DNA of 28,031 nt from Lachnospiraceae bacterium UBA7054 (lineage in GTDB: Bacteria; Bacillota; Clostridia; Lachnospirales; Lachnospiraceae): positions 1-28,031 of the forward strand of contig DLAF01000061.1 of the NCBI GenBank assembly GCA_002492725.1, written 5' to 3'. Positions 22,938-28,031 of the stretch are shown in pieces (the first letter of the stretch is position 1; the number at the start of each line of letters is the position of its first letter). The translations under genes were made by a program, and so were the position numbers. The notes under the pieces were generated by a model that did no database searches, was not told where the DNA came from, and saw nothing but the letters and a program-made list of their open reading frames with translations.

Positions 22938-24980
22938 ATGGGAAAAAGTTTGTTTATTGCGGAGAAGCCCAGCGTGGCGAAAGAGTTCGCGAAAGCATTA
23001 AAATATAATATGAAGAATCGGGACGGTTATTTGGAGTCCGAAGAAGCCGTCGTGACCTGGTGCGTGGGACATTTGGTGACTATGAGCTATCCTGAGGCCT
23101 ACGATGAGAAGTACAAAAAGTGGTCATTGGAGACAATTCCTTTCATCCCCGAAGAGTTCAAATATGAGGTGATCGACAGTGTAAAAAAGCAGTTTGGCAT
23201 TGTGAGCGGACTGCTTAACAGGGAGGATGTGGAAACAATCTATGTATGCACCGACTCCGGGCGGGAAGGAGAGTATATCTATCGGCTGGTGGAACAGCAG
23301 GCGGGCGTACATGGCAAAGAGCGGCGCAGGGTTTGGATCGATTCCCAGACGGAGGAAGAGATTTTGCGCGGCATTCGCGAGGCAAAAGACCTTTCGGCCT
23401 ATGACAATCTCTCAAATGCCGCCTATCTGCGGGCAAAAGAGGATTATCTCATGGGTATCAATTTTTCCAGAGCCCTTACTTTGAAATACAGTTACTCGAT
23501 CAAAAACTACCTGAATACGGATAAGGCTGTGGTCTCTGTGGGCCGCGTTATGACCTGCGTGCTGGGCATGGTGGTAAATCGCGAACGGGAGATCAGGGAG
23601 TTTGTAAAGATTCCGTTTTACCGCGTTCTGATGCAGGCACAGATTGCCGGCTCGGACGTGAGTCTGGAGTGGAAGGCGACGGAGGAATCCGCATACTACC
23701 AGTCTCCGAAGCTGTATAAGGACAACGGCTTTTTGCAGGAGGCCGATGCGGATGCCTTTATAGACCTGATGGAAGCGGAACCGAAGGAACCGGCCAGAAT
23801 CGAGAAATCGGAAAAAAAGAAGGAGACCAAGAATCCTCCTCTTTTGTATAACTTGGCGGAACTGCAAAACGACTGTTCGCGGTTTTTTAAGATCAGCCCG
23901 GATGAAACGCTGCGGATTGCGCAGGAACTTTATGAAAAGAAGCTGACCACTTATCCCAGAACGGATGCGAGAGTCCTGTCTACGGCGGTGGCGAAAGAAA
24001 TTTGGAAAAATATAAAGGGTCTGCAAAATTACCCGCAAGCAGCGGCTTTTGCGGCGCAGATTTTGGAACAGGAGAGCTTTCGCAGCATTGCAAAGACCCG
24101 CTACGTGAATGATAAGCAGATCACGGATCACTATGCAATCATACCTACGGGACAGGGATTTTCGGCCTTAAACAGCCTGCATCCCACCTCGGCTAAGGTC
24201 TATGAGATTATTGTCAGGCGGTTTTTGAGTATTTTTTATCCGGCGGCGGTCTGGCAGCGGATCGGCCTGACCGTAAAAATGAAGAAAGAGACCTTTACGT
24301 CGGCCTTCAAAGTGCTGATAAATCCGGGGTATCTGGAAGTGGCACAAAATTCTTTTGCAAGAAAGCGCGCGGAGGAGTATACTGGAGAAGAGAGGGCTGA
24401 CGAGGAACGGCAGGAAGCATCCTGCGATGCGGCTTTCATGGAGGCGCTGGCTGCTTTAAAAAAGGGAGATATGCTGGAAAACAGGGGCTTTGAGAAGAAG
24501 GAGGGGGAGACTTCCCCGCCAAAGCGTTACAATTCCGGCACCATGATTCTCACCATGGAAAATGCCGGGCAGTTCATTGAGGATGAGGAGCTGCGGGCAC
24601 AGATCAAGGGAAGCGGTATCGGCACTTCCGCCACCAGAGCGGAGATTTTAAAAAAGCTGGTACATATCAAATATCTGGATTTAAATAAAAAGACGCAGAT
24701 CATTACGCCCACGCTATTGGGGGAGATGATTTATGAGGTAGTGGCAGGCGCTGTCAGGCCGCTCCTCGATCCCAGATTGACGGCAAGCTGGGAGAAGGGG
24801 TTGACGCTGGTAGCTTCGGGAGAAATTACGGAAGCGGAATACATGGGAAAGCTTGACGATTTTGTTACCAGGAGAACAAATGCCGTAAAGCAGATGACAA
24901 ATCAGGGGGCGCTCATTCACAGGTTCCGGTATGCGTCCCAATTTTATAAGGATAAGGGCAGCAAAAAGGAGAAGAGGTAA
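22938..24980 (+). CDS. topB: DNA topoisomerase III
   Basis: This type IA topoisomerase cuts one strand to relax or decatenate DNA. The 680-residue protein begins MGKSLFIAEKPSVAKEFAKAL, the family's TOPRIM start. TDSGREGEYI (about 105-114) is the second TOPRIM motif, and the catalytic Tyr lies at about 339 in LTTYPRTD. PPLLYNLAELQ and GIGTSATRAEIL are further landmarks. It ends in a basic KDKGSKKEKR tail with no zinc-finger Cys motifs, as in Firmicutes TopB. The ATG at 22938 has GGAG five bases upstream; the longer frame from 22902 would run through the leader hairpin. The beta-helix gene starts six bases after its stop, so they are co-transcribed. This is an ordinary-length copy, not an obviously mobile-element one. 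Confidence 0.95.
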   Translation: MGKSLFIAEKPSVAKEFAKALKYNMKNRDGYLESEEAVVTWCVGHLVTMSYPEAYDEKYKKWSLETIPFIPEEFKYEVIDSVKKQFGIVSGLLNREDVETIYVCTDSGREGEYIYRLVEQQAGVHGKERRRVWIDSQTEEEILRGIREAKDLSAYDNLSNAAYLRAKEDYLMGINFSRALTLKYSYSIKNYLNTDKAVVSVGRVMTCVLGMVVNREREIREFVKIPFYRVLMQAQIAGSDVSLEWKATEESAYYQSPKLYKDNGFLQEADADAFIDLMEAEPKEPARIEKSEKKKETKNPPLLYNLAELQNDCSRFFKISPDETLRIAQELYEKKLTTYPRTDARVLSTAVAKEIWKNIKGLQNYPQAAAFAAQILEQESFRSIAKTRYVNDKQITDHYAIIPTGQGFSALNSLHPTSAKVYEIIVRRFLSIFYPAAVWQRIGLTVKMKKETFTSAFKVLINPGYLEVAQNSFARKRAEEYTGEERADEERQEASCDAAFMEALAALKKGDMLENRGFEKKEGETSPPKRYNSGTMILTMENAGQFIEDEELRAQIKGSGIGTSATRAEILKKLVHIKYLDLNKKTQIITPTLLGEMIYEVVAGAVRPLLDPRLTASWEKGLTLVASGEITEAEYMGKLDDFVTRRTNAVKQMTNQGALIHRFRYASQFYKDKGSKKEKR

Positions 24981-24986
24981 AAGCGT

Positions 24987-25661
24987 ATGATTGGATTACA
25001 AGACGCGCAGATTGCATCTCTTTATACACTGGAGGAGACGATCGCGGCGGAATTGTTCACAGGGCTTACCTACCCGTGGGAGGCGCTTCCTAAGATTAAG
25101 GATTTCATTCTTGCGCTGGGAGAGACGCTTTCGACTGAAAAATTTGAGAAAAGAGCGGACGGCGTGTGGATCGCAAAGAGCGCAAAGGTGTTTCCGAGCG
25201 CTTATATCGGTGGCCCGGCCATTATCGACGAGGAAGCTGAAATCAGGCACTGTGCCTTCATCAGGGGCAGCGCCATTGTTGGAAAAGGCGCGGTGGTGGG
25301 TAATTCTACCGAGCTGAAAAATGTGGTTCTGTTCAATAAGGTGCAGGTTCCCCATTACAATTATGTGGGAGACAGTATTCTGGGCTATAAAGCACATATG
25401 GGAGCCGGTTCCATCACTTCAAACGTAAAGAGCGACAAGACGCTCGTTGTGGTAAAGGCGGGAGATGAGAGCTTTGAGACCGGCTTGAAAAAATTTGGCG
25501 CTATGCTGGGAGACAATGTGGAAGTGGGCTGTAATTCCGTCTTAAATCCCGGCACGGTGATCGGCAAAAACACGAATATTTATCCAACGTCCATGGTAAG
25601 GGGCGTTATTGCCGCAGACAGCATTTACAAACGCCAGGGTGAGATTGTCGGAAAACGATAG
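24987..25661 (+). CDS. Left-handed beta-helix protein, GlmU C-terminal-like acyltransferase
   Basis: The 224-residue protein has a helical N-terminus (1-55) and hexapeptide repeats from about 60 to 210 (for example AKVFPSAYIGGPAIIDEEAEI, GNSTELKNVVLF, NPGTVIGKNTNIYP). The central HYNYVGDSILGYKAHMGAGS pattern is shared with the acetyltransferase half of GlmU, which makes UDP-N-acetylglucosamine. The uridylyltransferase half is missing, so it is a stand-alone domain rather than GlmU. The His in VPHYNYVGDS and the GAG of the helix are the best active-site candidates. It probably transfers an acetyl group to a sugar nucleotide or sugar phosphate (inference). Its start follows AGAGGT closely after topB. 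Confidence 0.82.
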   Translation: MIGLQDAQIASLYTLEETIAAELFTGLTYPWEALPKIKDFILALGETLSTEKFEKRADGVWIAKSAKVFPSAYIGGPAIIDEEAEIRHCAFIRGSAIVGKGAVVGNSTELKNVVLFNKVQVPHYNYVGDSILGYKAHMGAGSITSNVKSDKTLVVVKAGDESFETGLKKFGAMLGDNVEVGCNSVLNPGTVIGKNTNIYPTSMVRGVIAADSIYKRQGEIVGKR

Positions 25662-25716
25662 ATGCGGCATGTAACTTCCCATAAAACAGACAGAGAAGAG
25701 TGTAGAGGATAAGCGT

Positions 25717-27915
25717 ATGGCGACAGATTTAAGTATTGAAAATTTTGGCTCCATGATCGACAATGTGATAGCCGGAATCTGCTTCTTCGAATATGAGAAC
25801 GGAGAGTTTACCCCCATTTATATCAATGAGGGATTTTTCCGTATGCTCGGCTATTCCAGGATTCAGGGCATGAAGTATCTGGAGAAGGTTGATCGCAGCA
25901 TTATCCCGGATGATCTCCCCACTTTTCATCAGGCAATCGAGGACGTGTTAAAGGACGATGGCGTGGTGGATGTGGAATTTCGTACCGTGACGGGAAACGG
26001 CGGTCTGCGCTGGCTGCATGTCAGGGGCAATCTCTACGCCAGGGAAGGGAAAAAGAATGTTATCGTCACAGTCATTGAGGATGTGACTGAAAGAAAGACT
26101 GTAGAAGAGGAACTGCAAAGACAGGCCGAGCGGCTTCACATCCTTTCGGAAGCCGAGGGTGAAAAAATTATTGATTACAACGTAAAGACTGATGTTATGA
26201 CCATAAGGGCATCTGATGATTATGGGATGGCAAAGGATGAGATTCAAAATAAGTATCTGGAAAAATTTCATGCCGAAATTATTTACGAGGAGGATGTGGC
26301 TTATTACAGAGCGGTTTTGGATGGCTTGATGCGCTCTCCGAAACATGACACGATTGAAATTAGAATCAGGCGGTTTGATGAGGATTATACATGGTATCAG
26401 GTCAATCTGACTTCCCTTTTGGGGGCGGAAGGATATGTGACTCGTATTGTCGGTCGTATGATCAATATTCATGAGAGAAAGATGCGAGAGATGGATCTCC
26501 TTCTGCGGGCGGAGAAGGATGCTCTCACGGGTCTATATAATCAGGGAGCAACCGAGCAGCTGATTCGCAATGCCATTGAGGGCTGTGCCGAAAATGATCT
26601 GAGTGCGCTGATGATCATTGATTTGGATAATTTCAAGGAAGCCAACGACCTTTTGGGTCATGCCAATGGCGATCAGCTTTTGGAGCAGACGGCCGGAATC
26701 TTAAACGACATGTTTAAGGGCGGCGATGTGATCGGTCGTATTGGCGGTGATGAATTCCTGATTTATATGAGAAATCTGACTACCATTTCCGATGCGGACG
26801 AAATGGCCGGCAACATTGTGAAAAAGGTCAAATATGATTTGGATTTTGAGGGGCAGCCCATCCACGTCACCTGCAGTGTGGGCGTGGCGGTCTATCCCTA
26901 TCACGGCGAAACCTACGAAGCTCTTTTTGAGAAGGCGGACAGAGCCGTGTATACGGTGAAGGCAAACGGAAAAGAGGGCTATCGCGTCTACCATGCAGCG
27001 ACAACTACCGTATACCATGCCAACCGAAAAGTCGGTTACGATATGTCGAAGACATTGGATTTTGAGCGAAATATCGAAGACCAGGTGATGCAGCTTCTCT
27101 TTGAGGACAAGGTGCTGGAATCCGCACTGAAGTCTGCCATCGAGTTGATGACGGCGAAATATCAGTTCCACAGGGGCTATATCTGCGGAAATGATTCCCT
27201 GCCCATATCCCGCACGATTCAGTTTACCGTGAAGGGGTATGCAACGGGCAAGGAGTCGGATGAGCACTATGAGTTAAAGCGGGCGGTAAATGAGATTCTT
27301 TACGCGTTCTTCCCCAGCGTGACCATGATTCACGATTATGACTTGGTGGCAGACGAGATGCGTGACTTCTTCCGGGCGGAAGGGATCAAGAGCATGCTTT
27401 ATTATCCGCTCACATCCAAGGGAGAGTTTCAGGGTGCCATTGTCTTCGAAAACCACGAGGACGTGCAGATGGAACTCAAAAAAAGTGAGATGGAGGAGAT
27501 TCGCTCCCTGTTCCGCATTATGGAGGCGCACATCCTTCAGATCGGCCTGATGGACAGATTACAGAATTTTGTGGCGCAGGTGGCTATTTTTGACAATATG
27601 GACAGCTATGTTTATGTGGTCAATCCCGACACTTACGAGATTAGTTTTATCAACAAGAAAGTGGTGATGAGTTCGCCGGATGTGAAGATTGGAGACATCT
27701 GTTACAAGGCGATTCAGAACAGGGAGACGCCCTGTGAAAATTGTATTCTTAAAAATCTTGACAAAAAGGATGCGCACTGCCGCTGTACGGAGGAGATCTT
27801 TAACTACTCTTTAAGGAGCTGGACCAGATGCAGTGCAAGCTGGCTGGAATGCAGAGAGGAAAATGGGCTTGCCCTCTTAAACAGCTTTGACATTTCCGAG
27901 TATTTTATGGGATAG
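25717..27915 (+). CDS. PAS-PAS-GGDEF diguanylate cyclase with C-terminal GAF/PAS-like, Cys-rich end
   Basis: The 732-residue cytoplasmic protein has two PAS-type sensor regions (about 15-130 and 145-260), a short helix, and a GGDEF domain (about 265-425). The active motif is intact: RIGGDEF (341-347), with the Asp/Asn metal and base contacts at DLDNFKEANDLLGH (302-315). The inhibitory site before it reads KGGD instead of RxxD, so product inhibition may be weak. A GAF-like region follows (about 450-610), then a PAS-like end (about 618-730) with cysteines at 662, 673, 676, 688 and 690 (CYKAIQNRETPCENC, HCRC). It should make c-di-GMP from GTP. The ATG is about 55 bases after the beta-helix gene with AGAGGAT upstream. 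The opposite activity is encoded by the EAL gene at 19694. Confidence 0.9.
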   Translation: MATDLSIENFGSMIDNVIAGICFFEYENGEFTPIYINEGFFRMLGYSRIQGMKYLEKVDRSIIPDDLPTFHQAIEDVLKDDGVVDVEFRTVTGNGGLRWLHVRGNLYAREGKKNVIVTVIEDVTERKTVEEELQRQAERLHILSEAEGEKIIDYNVKTDVMTIRASDDYGMAKDEIQNKYLEKFHAEIIYEEDVAYYRAVLDGLMRSPKHDTIEIRIRRFDEDYTWYQVNLTSLLGAEGYVTRIVGRMINIHERKMREMDLLLRAEKDALTGLYNQGATEQLIRNAIEGCAENDLSALMIIDLDNFKEANDLLGHANGDQLLEQTAGILNDMFKGGDVIGRIGGDEFLIYMRNLTTISDADEMAGNIVKKVKYDLDFEGQPIHVTCSVGVAVYPYHGETYEALFEKADRAVYTVKANGKEGYRVYHAATTTVYHANRKVGYDMSKTLDFERNIEDQVMQLLFEDKVLESALKSAIELMTAKYQFHRGYICGNDSLPISRTIQFTVKGYATGKESDEHYELKRAVNEILYAFFPSVTMIHDYDLVADEMRDFFRAEGIKSMLYYPLTSKGEFQGAIVFENHEDVQMELKKSEMEEIRSLFRIMEAHILQIGLMDRLQNFVAQVAIFDNMDSYVYVVNPDTYEISFINKKVVMSSPDVKIGDICYKAIQNRETPCENCILKNLDKKDAHCRCTEEIFNYSLRSWTRCSASWLECREENGLALLNSFDISEYFMG

Positions 27916-28031
27916 AAAAGGTATCCTGAATGCCAAAATTTTATGAAACGTCTGGATTTTTTTGCTGTGATGTGAGACAATGGAAACGGCGGTTATGACA
28001 GGTATAAGGCCTGTTAGCAAATAATTATTAC

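Noticed and set aside
27998..28014. Hairpin ACAGG/CCTGT near the window end
   Set aside because: Only five base pairs and no T-tract follow; too weak to call a terminator.
1..28031. CRISPR array, insertion sequence, prophage or toxin-antitoxin pair
   Set aside because: I saw no regularly spaced repeats, transposase or integrase genes, terminal inverted repeats or small paired toxin-antitoxin genes.

Overview
The window looks like a chromosomal segment of an anaerobic Gram-positive gut-type bacterium, most likely a Lachnospiraceae-like clostridium. The signs are strong AGGAGG-type ribosome binding sites, a class III (oxygen-sensitive) ribonucleotide reductase with its activase, a Firmicutes-type topoisomerase III, TipAS-type MerR and WYL regulators, and glgB, argH and asd genes of clostridial style. 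The family assignment is inference from gene content and protein flavour; no database search was possible.

Layout. 1-3.7 kb: glycogen branching enzyme GlgB with an unusual Lys/Ala-rich tail, then an MscS channel. 3.7-3.9 kb: tRNA-Thr(CGT) with its own promoter and terminator. 4.0-6.8 kb: nrdD-nrdG, preceded by a clear promoter and a probable NrdR box. 6.9-15.3 kb: a more A/T-rich, accessory-looking block. It holds a small membrane protein, a Cys-rich protein of unknown function, a ComB-like phosphatase, a minus-strand pair (DUF2268-type metalloprotease and a TipAS-type MerR regulator whose 3' end is frameshifted), an ABC exporter, an HD-domain hydrolase, a WYL regulator, a ClbS/DfsB-type protein and an SPL-family radical SAM protein. 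15.3-16.9 kb: a minus-strand SsuB/SsuC-like importer pair with no binding protein. 17.0-19.6 kb: argH and asd. 19.7-27.9 kb: a degenerate-GGDEF/EAL phosphodiesterase, a DUF234-type ATPase, topB behind a structured leader, a left-handed beta-helix acyltransferase-like protein, and a PAS/GGDEF diguanylate cyclase.

How the genes relate. nrdD and nrdG form one functional unit for making dNTPs without oxygen. The MerR regulator lies behind a promoter with a 19-bp spacer containing a dyad, the classic MerR-activated design, which suggests autoactivation together with the protease gene behind it and possibly an effect on the divergent exporter. The WYL regulator's stop codon is overlapped by a perfect 17-bp palindrome just ahead of the ClbS-like gene, a likely operator. 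The EAL protein and the GGDEF protein have opposite predicted activities on cyclic di-GMP and flank the ATPase, topB and beta-helix genes.

I did not find a clearly new defence, mobile or biosynthetic system. There is no CRISPR array, insertion sequence or phage gene. The observations most worth checking are the histone-H1-like tail on GlgB, the single-base frameshift in the MerR gene, the MerR and WYL operator architectures, and the two strong hairpins ahead of topB. No gene-free stretch exceeds about 300 bases; the longest, 3846-4113, holds the tRNA terminator, an inverted repeat and the nrdD promoter region.
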